64,000 nucleotides of DNA from CAIXZV01 sp963697365. Lineage in GTDB: Bacteria > Chloroflexota > Limnocylindria > Limnocylindrales > CSP1-4. A model generated the notes under the pieces. It was not told the origin of the DNA. It was given only the letters and a program-made list of their open reading frames with translations, and made no database searches. Below, one piece after another: positions 1 through 9,824 of the stretch (its first letter is position 1; each line of letters starts with the position of its first letter). Made by a program: the position numbers and the translations under genes. The stretch spans positions 146,020-210,019 of the forward strand of contig CAVONT010000016.1 of NCBI GenBank assembly GCA_963697365.1. Reading direction: 5' to 3'.

Positions 1-577
1 GCCGGAGCCCAGCGACGTATCCCGGTGGACATGGTGGTCCTGTCCTCGGCCCTCGAGCCGCAGGCCGACGCCCGGGAGCTGGCCCACGCGCTTCGGAATC
101 TCCTGCAGCTCCGACGGGTGGGTCATCGAACGCCATCCCAAGCTGGACCCCGTGGCGACGATGACGGAGGGCGTGTTCGCGGCCGGCTGCGCGCTGGGCC
201 CGCGCGACATCCCGTCGTCGGTGGCCAACGCCTCTGCAGCCGCGGCTCGCATCCTGAGCCGCATCCAGCAGGGCGTGCTGTCGCTGGAGCCCGTCCGTGC
301 CAGCGTGGACGAGGATCGCTGCTCGGGATGCCGGATCTGCAACGACCTCTGTCCGTACAACGCCATTCTCTTCCACGCCGACCGCATGGTCAGCGAGGTC
401 AACGCCGCGCTCTGCCAGGGCTGCGGCACCTGTGTCGCCGCGTGTCCGGCCGGCGCCATGCACGGAACGGGCTTCTCTGACGCGCAAGTGCTCGCCCAGG
501 TCGAGGGGCTGCTGTCCCTCGGGTCGACGGGGCTGCCCGTCGGGGTCGATGCCGGCAGGGAGGCGGTGCCAGCATGA
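1..577 (+). CDS. hdrA: HdrA-like heterodisulfide reductase subunit A, C-terminal part (5' end outside window, one frame break)
   Basis: This is the C-terminal end of an HdrA-type flavin/iron-sulfur protein, which passes electrons between a hydrogenase and downstream acceptors in the cytoplasm. Two ferredoxin-type 4Fe-4S motifs are visible, CSGCRICNDLCP and CQGCGTCVAACP, preceded by an FAD-domain tail containing VVLSSALEP and the segment FAAGCALGPRDIP. The reading frame changes near base 91: before it reads ARELAHA, after it reads FGISCSSDGW. One extra base explains this and is probably a sequence error. The stop overlaps the next start (ATGA). The N-terminal FAD/NADPH domains lie upstream of the window. 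Family assignment is firm; exact electron partners are inferred from the neighbours. Confidence 0.85.
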   Translation, partial: PEPSDVSRWTWWSCPRPSSRRPTPGSWPTRFGISCSSDGWVIERHPKLDPVATMTEGVFAAGCALGPRDIPSSVANASAAAARILSRIQQGVLSLEPVRASVDEDRCSGCRICNDLCPYNAILFHADRMVSEVNAALCQGCGTCVAACPAGAMHGTGFSDAQVLAQVEGLLSLGSTGLPVGVDAGREAVPA

Positions 578-1125
578 GCGCGACGAGTGCGCCGGCGCGA
601 ACGGCGACCGGCACGACCTTCGAACCCGTGATCCTCGGCTTCACCTGCAACTGGTGCAGCTACCGGGCCGCCGACCTGGCCGGCACGGCGCGGATCAAGT
701 ACCCGCCCAACATCCGCCTGGTCCGGCTCATGTGCTCGGGCCGCCTGGACCCGACGTTCGTGCTCAAGGCGTTCGCCCTCGGCGCGGACGGTGTCCTGGT
801 CAGCGGCTGCTGGCCGGGGGAGTGCCACTACCAGGTGCAGAACCTCAAGGCCCTGCGCCGGGTGCAGCTCCTGCGGCGAGTCGTGGAGGACCTGGGCATC
901 GAGCCTGTCCGCCTCCAGCTGATCTGGGCCAGCGCCGCCGAGGGCCAGCGGCTCGCCGGCGAGATCGCGCGCATGACCGCCGAGGTGCGGGCCGTGGGGC
1001 CACTCGACTGGGGTCGCCGGGCTGCCCCTGGTGACGTTGCCGAAGCCGTCGTCCACGCCCTCGGCGCGGGCCAGGTGCAGGGCGTCGTGGATGCATCGCT
1101 GGTGCCCGTGGAGGTCTCCGGATGA
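574..1125 (+). CDS. mvhD: MvhD/FrhD-like hydrogenase delta subunit
   Basis: This is a small iron-sulfur protein of the MvhD family, which carries a [2Fe-2S] centre and connects a [NiFe]-hydrogenase to HdrA. The conserved pattern is present: GFTCNWCSYRAADLAG near the start, then VRLMCSGRLDP and VLVSGCWPGECHY, giving the family's cysteine set. The length is 183 residues, slightly longer than the roughly 140 typical of the family, with an extended C-terminus. The start overlaps the hdrA stop by 4 bases and the stop overlaps the next start, so translation is coupled across the operon. Confidence 0.92.
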   Translation: MSATSAPARTATGTTFEPVILGFTCNWCSYRAADLAGTARIKYPPNIRLVRLMCSGRLDPTFVLKAFALGADGVLVSGCWPGECHYQVQNLKALRRVQLLRRVVEDLGIEPVRLQLIWASAAEGQRLAGEIARMTAEVRAVGPLDWGRRAAPGDVAEAVVHALGAGQVQGVVDASLVPVEVSG

Positions 1126-2183
1126 GCGGCAAGCCGCGCCTGGCCATGTACTGGGCCGCCTCCTGCGGCGGTTGCGACATCGCCGTCCTCAACCTGCACG
1201 AGCGAATCGCCGATGTGGCCGCGGCGTTCGAGATCGTGTTCTGGCCCGCGGTCATGGACGCGAAGTACCGCGACGTCCGCGCGATGCCGGACGACTGGAT
1301 CGACGTGACCCTGTTCTCCGGCGGCATCCGCAACGACGAGAACCTGGAGCTGGCCCACCTGCTCCGGCGCAAGTCCAGGGTCCTGGTCGCGTTCGGGTCA
1401 TGCGCGAACGAGGGCTGCATCCCCGGGCTCGCGAACCTCTCGACGCCGGCTGCGATCTTCGCCACCTCCTATGCGGAGGGTCCCAGCACGCGCAACCCGG
1501 ACGACGTGCGCCCGGTGCCCTCATGGCCCACCCCGGAGGGCGAGCTGCGCATCCCGGTCTTCCAGCCGCTGCTCCGAACGCTGCACCAGGTCGTGCCGGT
1601 GGACTACTCGGTCCCGGGCTGTCCACCGGAATCGGCCCGCATCGGCGAGATCGTGGATGCCCTCGTGGCGGTCTTCGAGGGACGCGCGTCCCTGCCGCCG
1701 GCCGGCTCGATCCTGGGCGCCGGCACGTCCACGGTGTGTGACGAGTGCGACCGCCAGCGCGACGTGAAGCGGATCACGCGCTTCACCCGGATCACCGAGG
1801 TGGCGCACCTCGATCCCTCCGTGTGCCTGCTGGAGCAGGGGATCCCGTGCAACGGCCCGGCGACGCGTGACGGATGCGGCGCCCTGTGCCCTGCCGCCGG
1901 TGCCCAGTGCATCGGGTGCTACGGGTCCGCCGACGGCGTCATCGACTACGGGGCCCGGCTGATGTCGGCATGGGCGTCCGTGGTGGACGCGGACACGCCA
2001 GAGGCGATCGACGCCGTCCTGGACGGCATCCCGGACCCCGTGGGCCAGCTCTACCGGTTCAGCCTTGCCAGCTCGCTCCTCCGGGGCAGCCGGGTCGCCA
2101 CGTCGCGGGCAGCGCGGGAGGCGCCGCCTCCAGGTCCAGAGGAGCCGGCGCTGGCCGCGGCCGCCTCGAGGAGCCAGGGATGA
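1122..2183 (+). CDS. mvhG: [NiFe]-hydrogenase small subunit, MvhG-like
   Basis: This is the electron-transferring small subunit of a group 3 cytoplasmic [NiFe]-hydrogenase. The N-terminus shows the proximal-cluster motif SCGGCDIAVL, followed by GSCANEGCIPG and VPGCPPES. A second Cys-rich part (CDECDR, GCGALCP, CIGCYG) would hold the medial and distal clusters. There is no twin-arginine signal, so a cytoplasmic location is expected. The 353-residue length fits Mvh/F420-non-reducing small subunits, with an Ala/Pro-rich C-terminal tail that may be dispensable. The gene overlaps mvhD upstream and the large-subunit start downstream by 4 bases each. Confidence 0.92.
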   Translation: MSGKPRLAMYWAASCGGCDIAVLNLHERIADVAAAFEIVFWPAVMDAKYRDVRAMPDDWIDVTLFSGGIRNDENLELAHLLRRKSRVLVAFGSCANEGCIPGLANLSTPAAIFATSYAEGPSTRNPDDVRPVPSWPTPEGELRIPVFQPLLRTLHQVVPVDYSVPGCPPESARIGEIVDALVAVFEGRASLPPAGSILGAGTSTVCDECDRQRDVKRITRFTRITEVAHLDPSVCLLEQGIPCNGPATRDGCGALCPAAGAQCIGCYGSADGVIDYGARLMSAWASVVDADTPEAIDAVLDGIPDPVGQLYRFSLASSLLRGSRVATSRAAREAPPPGPEEPALAAAASRSQG

Positions 2184-3671
2184 CACGCATCACCATCGAC
2201 CCGATCACCCGCCTCGAGGGTCACGGCAAGATCGAGATCATGCTCGACGAGCAGGGCGAGGTCAGCCGGACGTGGTTCCAGGTGCCGGAGCTTCGCGGCT
2301 TCGAGCAGTTCTGCCTCGGCCGGCCCGGTCGAGGACATGCCAACCCTGGTCAACCGGATCTGCGGGGTGTGCCCGGAGGCGCACCACATGGCCGCCGCCA
2401 AGGCCGCCGATGCGGTCTACGGCGTCGTGCCACCGCGCCCGGCCCGCCTTCTGCGGGAGCTGCTGTACTCCGCGTTCTACGTGGCCGATCACACGACGCA
2501 CTTCTATGCGCTGTCCGGTCCGGACTTCGTGGTGGGACCGGACGCGCCCGTGTCGGAGCGCTCTCTCCTGGGCGTGCTGGCGAAGGTGGGCAGCGACGCC
2601 GGCGGACGGGTCATCGAGGCGCGCCGCCGCTGCCACCGGGTGGTGGAGATCATCGGCGGCCGCGCGATCCACCCGTGCACCAGCGTGCCCGGCGGCCTGA
2701 CCAAGGGCATCACCGAGCAGGAGCGGGCGGAGATCGAGGAGACCGCCCGTGTGATGGTGGACTTCGGCCGCTTCAGCCTCGACCTGTTCGACCAGCTGAT
2801 CCTGGGCAATCCCGAGTACGTGGAGATGATCACCGGGCCCACCTACCGCCACGAGACGTACTCCATGGGTCTCGTGGACGCGGCCGGGAAGGTCACGTTC
2901 TACGACGGCCGGGTCCGGGTGACGGCACCCGATGGGAGCCTCCACGGCGAGTACGACCCGGCCGAGTACCGGGACTGGGTCGCGGAGCGCGTCGAGCCCT
3001 GGACGTACCTCAAGTTCCCGTACCTGCGCAAGGTGGGATGGGCTGGGTTCACGGACGGGCCGCAGTCCGGGGTCTACTCCGCGACGCCCCTCTCCCGGCT
3101 CAACGTCGCCGACGGCATGGCCACGCCCCTTGCCCAGGAGGCCCGCGACCGGTACTTCGCGACGCTCGCGCCGGAGCCCGTTCCGGCGGGGGGCCGGCCG
3201 CAGGTGCATGGCCGGCTGGCGACCCATTGGGCACGCCTGATCGAGCTCATGTTCGCCGCCGAGCGCATGGTGGAGCTCGTGTCCGACCCGGACATCACGA
3301 GCCCGAACGTGCGGGCGCTGCCGACCAGGACGCCCACCGAGGGCGTGGGGACGGTGGAGGCGCCGCGCGGGACACTCACGCACCATTACTGGACAGACGA
3401 GCGCGGGCTGCTGACCCGGGTGAACCTCATCGTGGGCACGACCAACAACCACGCGCCGATTGCGATGTCGGTGGACCGGGCCGCCCGGGCCCTCATCCAC
3501 GGCGGCGAGGTCGTCTCCGAGGGGCTGCTCAACCGGATCGAGATGGCGTTCCGGGCGTACGACCCGTGTTTCGGGTGCGCGACGCACTCGCTGCCCGGCC
3601 AGATGCCGCTCGAGGTCGTGATCCGGGACGCGACGGGAGGCGTGGTCGATGTCCGGCGCCAGCACTGCTGA
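2180..3671 (+). CDS. mvhA: [NiFe]-hydrogenase large subunit, MvhA-like (one frame break)
   Basis: This is the catalytic large subunit carrying the NiFe centre. It starts MTRITIDPITRLEGHGK, the family's usual N-terminus. The N-terminal nickel-binding motif RICGVCPEAHH and the C-terminal motif DPCFGCATH are both intact. The final stretch after that His (SLPGQM to the end) is the kind of extension removed by a maturation protease. The frame shifts by +1 near base 2326 within a GGCCCGG run; an extra G explains it and the protein reads on perfectly. The 3' end overlaps the protease gene by 23 bases. The call is secure; whether the break is real or a sequence error is open, with error more likely. 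Confidence 0.9.
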
Positions 3672-4137
3672 GCGGGTGCTCGTGCTCGGGATCGGGAACC
3701 CGATCCTGGGCGACGACGGGGTCGGCTGGCGGGTCGCGGCCGCAGTGGGGGAGCGGGCGGACACCAAAGCCCTGGAGGTGGACTGCGTCGCGCTGGGCGG
3801 GCTGTCCCTGATGGAGCGCCTCGTGGGGTATGACCGGGCCATCCTGGTCGATGCGTTCCACGGGTCCGGCGATCCGCCCGGGACCCTGCGCGCCCGCACC
3901 CTGGACGAGGTGCCGGGACGGGAGGCGAGTCACCTGGATGCCGCCCATGACGTGCCGCTGCGGGTGGCACTGGCGGCGGGCAGGGCGCTTGGCGCGTCCC
4001 TGCCGGCTGCGATCACCGTCGTGTCCGTCGAGGCCGCGCGGGTGGACACATTCGGCGAGGGGCTGACACCCGCCGTCGCAGCCGCCGTGCCCGGTGCGGT
4101 CCGGCTGGTGGAGCGCCTGGCCGCAGGGGAGCGCTGA
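3649..4137 (+). CDS. [NiFe]-hydrogenase maturation endopeptidase
   Basis: This is an HycI/HoxW/FrhD-type protease that trims the large-subunit C-terminus after nickel insertion. The N-terminal signature VLGIGNPILGDDGVG contains the acidic residue that binds nickel. A second acidic site in AILVDAF and a His in the AAHDVPL region complete the expected pattern. The 162-residue length is normal. The start ATG lies inside the end of the large-subunit gene, so the enzyme is made together with its substrate. The stop (TGATG) touches the hypA-like start. Confidence 0.9.
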   Translation: MSGASTAERVLVLGIGNPILGDDGVGWRVAAAVGERADTKALEVDCVALGGLSLMERLVGYDRAILVDAFHGSGDPPGTLRARTLDEVPGREASHLDAAHDVPLRVALAAGRALGASLPAAITVVSVEAARVDTFGEGLTPAVAAAVPGAVRLVERLAAGER

Positions 4138-4394
4138 TGCACGAGGCAGGGGTGGCCGACCGGATCCTGGAGGCCGTGCTGGCCCGGGCCGGGGCGGCCG
4201 GGGCACGCCGCGTGACGCTGGTCGAGATCGAGGCCGGCGACGCCTGTGGCGTGTCGCGTGAGGCTCTGGCCTTCCACTGGGTGGAGCACGCCCGGGCCAC
4301 GATCGCCGAAGGGGCGGTGCTGGAGGTCCGCGAGGTGCCGGAGCCGATGGCCTTCCGGCTGGTCGCGATCGATGTCGAGGACGACGACACCTAG
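4137..4394 (+). CDS. hypA: HypA-like nickel metallochaperone lacking the zinc domain
   Basis: HypA delivers nickel to the hydrogenase large subunit. This protein keeps the N-terminal nickel-binding MHE motif and the family's fold (GARRVTLVEIEAGDACGVSREAL, then AEGAVLEVREVPEP), but stops at 85 residues. Usual HypA is about 113 residues and carries two CxxC zinc pairs after this point. Here there are none, and no other frame downstream encodes them, so it is not a simple frameshift product. It is the last gene of the hydrogenase operon. Function as a chaperone is inferred; it may work with only the nickel site or with a partner elsewhere. Confidence 0.75.
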   Translation: MHEAGVADRILEAVLARAGAAGARRVTLVEIEAGDACGVSREALAFHWVEHARATIAEGAVLEVREVPEPMAFRLVAIDVEDDDT

Positions 4395-4415
4395 TCGCGA
4401 AAGCGTCACCCGGCG

Positions 4416-4442
4416 GTCACCCGGCCGGACGTGCCGGGTGAC
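4416..4442 (+). terminator. Perfect 10-bp stem hairpin after the hydrogenase operon
   Basis: GTCACCCGGC and GCCGGGTGAC form a perfect stem around a 7-base loop, 22 bases after the hypA-like stop. There is no T-run after it, so it may be a weak or factor-assisted terminator, or a structure in the aspS leader. Confidence 0.5.
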
Positions 4443-4443
4443 A

Positions 4444-4449
4444 TACCAT
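4444..4449 (+). promoter_or_regulatory. Putative -10 element for aspS
   Basis: TACCAT lies 33 bases before the GTG start of aspS, directly after the hairpin. It matches the TANNNT pattern seen before several other genes here. No clear -35 is visible. Confidence 0.35.
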
Positions 4450-4482
4450 GTGCAGTCCGTCGCCACCGCAGGGAGCCCAGTC

Positions 4483-6336
4483 GTGCCCGCTGAACCGTCC
4501 AACCTCGCCACGCCCTACCGCACCCACACCTGCGGGGACCTGCGCGACGCGGACGGCGGCACGCACGTCAAGCTCGCGGGCTGGGTCCATCGCCGGCGTG
4601 ACTACGGCAAGCTCGTCTTCATCGACCTGCGTGACCGCCACGGCATCACCCAGGTGGTCGTGGATGCGGCGGACGCACCCGAGGCGCACGACCTCGCGGA
4701 GCAGGTCCGCACCGAGTACGTGATCGCGGTCGAGGGCACGGTCGCCCACCGGCAGCCCGGCCAGGAGAACGCGAGGCTGGCCACCGGCGACGTCGAGGTC
4801 CAGGCGACGAAGGTCACGATCCTCAACGAGGCGAAGACGCCGCCGTTCTACGTCAACGACCCGGACGCTCCGATCGACGAGAGCCTCCGCCTCAAGTACC
4901 GCTACCTGGACATCCGGCGCGAGGCGATGCAGAAGCGCCTGCTCCTGCGCTCCCGCCTGGTGCAGGCGATCCGCGAGGTCCACCACGCCAACGGCTTCAT
5001 CGAGGTCGAGACGCCCAACCTGATCAAGTCCACCCCGGAGGGCGCCCGCGACTTCGTCGTGCCCAGCCGGCTCCAGCCGGGCACGGTGTACGCGCTGCCG
5101 CAGAGCCCCCAGCAGCTCAAGCAGCTGCTCATGGTGGCCGGCATCGACCGCTACTTCCAGATCGCCCGCTGCTTCCGCGACGAGGACCTCCGCGGCGACC
5201 GCCAGCCCGAGTTCACGCAGCTCGACCTCGAGATGAGCTTCGTGGACGAGGCCACCGTCATGGGCTTCATCGAGAAGATGGTCATCGAGGTCACGCAGGC
5301 CACGGTGCCTGACCGCAGGATCCGCGAGATCCCGTTCCCGGTCTTCGAGTACGAGGATGCGATGGAGCGGTTCGGCTCGGACAAGCCGGACCTGCGCTTC
5401 GGCGTGGAGCTCTACGACCTTGCGCCCGCGCTCGGCTCCAGCTCCGGCTTCCGCGTGTTCGACGAGACCCTTGCGGCCGGTGGCCGCGTGAAGGGGATCA
5501 CCGCGCCCGGCATGGGCCACATCACGCGGCGCGAGATCGACGAGCTCACCGAGATGGCCAGGCGTTTCGGCGCCAAGGGCCTGGTCCACCTGTCCGTCGT
5601 CGAGGGTGGCGAGCTCCACGGGCCCATCGCGAAGTTCCTTGCCCACGAGACCCAGGCGGCGATCCGCGGGGCGGCAGGCGCCGGCGAAGGCGACCTGATC
5701 CTGGTCGTGGCGGATCATGGCGAGGTCGCGAACGAGGTCCTCGGGCGCCTGCGCAACGAGATCGGCGCGCGCCTCAACCTCGCCGATCCGGATGAGCTCG
5801 CGTACTGCTGGGTCCACCACTTCCCGATGTACCAGTGGGACGAGCCGTTCCAGCGCTGGGACGCCACGCACAACCCGTTCAGCGGCGTCGTGCCCGAGCA
5901 CGAGGAGCTGCTGACGACGGTGTCAGGCGACCTGGACGTGCGCTCGCCCGAGGATCCGGCGGGCCGTGCCAAGGCGATGCAGTACGACGTGGCGCTCAAC
6001 GGCTGGGAGCTGGGCGGCGGCTCGGTCCGGATCTGGGACCCGAAGCTGCTCGCCCGGAGCTTCAATCTGCAGGGCTACACGCTCGAGCAGATGCGCGAGC
6101 GGTTCGGCGCCATGCTGGAGGCGTTCGAGTACGGCGCGCCGCCGCACGGCGGCATCGCGCTGGGCGTGGACCGCTGGGCCGCCCTGCTGAGCTACCAGAC
6201 GAACATCCGCGAGGTCATGGCGTTCCCCAAGACCCAGTCCGGCTCGGACCTGATGCTCGAGGCGCCGTCGGCCCCCGACGAGGAGCAGTTCGCCGAGCTT
6301 GGCCTGCGGTTCGTGGGCGTGCCCGACAAGGCGTAG
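4483..6336 (+). CDS. aspS: Aspartyl-tRNA synthetase
   Basis: This class IIb synthetase charges tRNA-Asp with aspartate (bacterial type, 617 residues). In order: an N-terminal OB-fold anticodon domain (GWVHRRRDYGKLVFIDLRDR), class II motif 1 and the STPEGARDF loop, motif 2 (FRDEDLRGDRQPEFTQLD), the bacterial GAD insertion domain, and motif 3 (GIALGVDRWAALL). The GTG start is chosen because GGGAG sits 8 bases upstream and the OB domain begins soon after. It stands alone and converges on the hydrolase gene. Whether it also charges tRNA-Asn cannot be decided here. Confidence 0.97.
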   Translation: MPAEPSNLATPYRTHTCGDLRDADGGTHVKLAGWVHRRRDYGKLVFIDLRDRHGITQVVVDAADAPEAHDLAEQVRTEYVIAVEGTVAHRQPGQENARLATGDVEVQATKVTILNEAKTPPFYVNDPDAPIDESLRLKYRYLDIRREAMQKRLLLRSRLVQAIREVHHANGFIEVETPNLIKSTPEGARDFVVPSRLQPGTVYALPQSPQQLKQLLMVAGIDRYFQIARCFRDEDLRGDRQPEFTQLDLEMSFVDEATVMGFIEKMVIEVTQATVPDRRIREIPFPVFEYEDAMERFGSDKPDLRFGVELYDLAPALGSSSGFRVFDETLAAGGRVKGITAPGMGHITRREIDELTEMARRFGAKGLVHLSVVEGGELHGPIAKFLAHETQAAIRGAAGAGEGDLILVVADHGEVANEVLGRLRNEIGARLNLADPDELAYCWVHHFPMYQWDEPFQRWDATHNPFSGVVPEHEELLTTVSGDLDVRSPEDPAGRAKAMQYDVALNGWELGGGSVRIWDPKLLARSFNLQGYTLEQMRERFGAMLEAFEYGAPPHGGIALGVDRWAALLSYQTNIREVMAFPKTQSGSDLMLEAPSAPDEEQFAELGLRFVGVPDKA

Positions 6337-6367
6337 GGACCCCGCACCGGAGGACGGCGGCCCGCGA

Positions 6368-7111
6368 TCACGGGCTGGAGATCGTCTCCAGCATCTGCAC
6401 GGTGGCCTCGGCGACCAGGCGCTGCTGCTCCTCGCGGGCGATCGTGGCCACCCCGTCGTTCGGCTGGCCCGTGTACCAGCCCATCTGCTCGTGGTTGCCG
6501 CCGGGGATCTCCACGTACACGGTGTCCGGCGGGAGGTTCGCCTTCGACTCGGCCGAGAACCCGCGCTCGCGGCCGGGGTCCAGCGAGCCGTAGACCGATA
6601 CCACGGAGATCGGCTTGGCCGACAGGTCCGTGGCGGAGAACGACGCCCACAGGGCGAGGCCCTCGACCGGCGGCACGTGGTCCGCGGTGTACTGCGCTGC
6701 CATGGCGCCACCGAGTGAATGCCCGCCGACGGCCCAGTGCGTGATCTCCGGGTGCGCGGCGATCGCACGGTCGGCGGCGCCGATGTCGAAGATCGCGAAG
6801 TTGAAGGGGACCTCCATCACCACGACGAGATAGCCGTCTCCGGCGATCTCCTGCGCGAGCGGCCCGTAGCCCGCGGCCGGGACCTTCGCGCCCGGGTACA
6901 CGACCAGGCCGGTGGTGGGCTCACTGCCGGCAGGCGACCACTCGAGGCGGCCGTCCACGGCGGTGTAGGTGACGTCGGCGGTCGACGCCTGCGATGCGGC
7001 CGCCTCGGGCAGGAGGGGCTGGGGCTGCGTGTACCAGAGGAAGCCGGCGGCGGCGACGGCGAGGACGACGACCAGGGCGATGCCGATCGTGCGGCGGCGG
7101 GGGCGGCGCAT
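6368..7111 (-). CDS. Membrane-anchored alpha/beta hydrolase
   Basis: This 247-residue protein has an N-terminal signal anchor (about residues 9-25) followed by a compact alpha/beta-hydrolase fold. The nucleophile elbow GHSLGG is present. The acid is probably the Asp in YGSLDPG and the catalytic His lies in GGNHEQ. This fits the dienelactone-hydrolase-like group (Abhydrolase_5). The substrate is unknown and the enzyme should face outside the membrane. It follows the NTP-transferase-like gene with a 5-base gap, so the two are probably co-transcribed. Confidence 0.8.
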   Translation of the reverse strand: MRRPRRRTIGIALVVVLAVAAAGFLWYTQPQPLLPEAAASQASTADVTYTAVDGRLEWSPAGSEPTTGLVVYPGAKVPAAGYGPLAQEIAGDGYLVVVMEVPFNFAIFDIGAADRAIAAHPEITHWAVGGHSLGGAMAAQYTADHVPPVEGLALWASFSATDLSAKPISVVSVYGSLDPGRERGFSAESKANLPPDTVYVEIPGGNHEQMGWYTGQPNDGVATIAREEQQRLVAEATVQMLETISSP

Positions 7112-7116
7112 CGCGG

Positions 7117-7800
7117 CTACCTGGCCAGTCGGGTCGGGCTTGGGACGGGCGCGTCGTCACGCAGGTCGGCGACGGCGGCGCCCCAGTCGCGGTCGAGCGC
7201 GTCGGCGGGCACGGGTGGTCCGTCGAAGGGAGGCAGCTCGGAGCGCGGCGTGGCGACATCGAACGTGACGCCCGGGTCGCCGGTGTCCAGGCTGTGGACC
7301 GGGACGCCACCCTTGACCAGGTCCTCCAGGATCTCGCCGGGCATCCGGTTTGCGCCGATGCCGCGCAGCGCATCCAGGCGGCTGACGGGGAGCAGGGCAG
7401 GGAAGCCCGCGCGCCCGGCGTAGGCAGGCCGCACGAGGTCCCCGCGGCGCTCGCCGTGGGCGGCAATCAGCGATGTCACGGTCTCGGCATCCACCCATGC
7501 CATGCGGGCGGGCCACACGAGCGCGGCATCCGTGCCGGTGACCAGACCGAGGGCGGCCTCGATCCCGTTCACGATCTGGGCGACGGGCCCACCGTCCTCG
7601 GGCGCCGGGTCGACGAGCGTCACCTCGGCATTGGCGAGGGCGGTGGCGACGCTGCCATCCGGATCGAAGGAGCAGACGACCACCGGCGTGGCGCCCCCGG
7701 CCCAGGCCGCGTCGGCGATGCGGCGAACGGCCGGCGTGCCGTCGGCATCCGCAAGGGCGGACTCCGGGCTGGCGGCTAGGATGACGGCGGCGACGGTCAT
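7117..7800 (-). CDS. MobA-like NTP-transferase domain protein, degenerate
   Basis: This 227-residue protein begins VAAVILAASPESAL, which resembles the nucleotide-binding start of MobA/MocA-type nucleotidyltransferases but lacks the usual GxSxRMG signature. The later segment VWPARMAWVDAETV resembles the D-x-P metal site region of the fold. The start is fixed by an AGGAGGAG ribosome site just upstream; longer starts would run into the divergent typA promoter region. It could be a cofactor nucleotidyltransferase or a non-catalytic relative. The function is not established. Confidence 0.55.
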   Translation of the reverse strand: MTVAAVILAASPESALADADGTPAVRRIADAAWAGGATPVVVCSFDPDGSVATALANAEVTLVDPAPEDGGPVAQIVNGIEAALGLVTGTDAALVWPARMAWVDAETVTSLIAAHGERRGDLVRPAYAGRAGFPALLPVSRLDALRGIGANRMPGEILEDLVKGGVPVHSLDTGDPGVTFDVATPRSELPPFDGPPVPADALDRDWGAAVADLRDDAPVPSPTRLAR

Positions 7801-7892
7801 GGGCTCCTCCTGCAGCGCGGAGTGTAGCCGCCCTTCCACGGGGGACACTGCTGGGGCGTGGGAATCGCGCATGTGCGACACTCTGACGGCCC

Positions 7893-9817
<1,925 letters not shown>

Positions 9818-9824
9818 GCCGCAA

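Noticed and set aside
4395..4482. Possible frameshifted zinc domain of the HypA-like protein
   Set aside because: None of the frames after the stop contains a CxxC pair; the region forms a hairpin instead.
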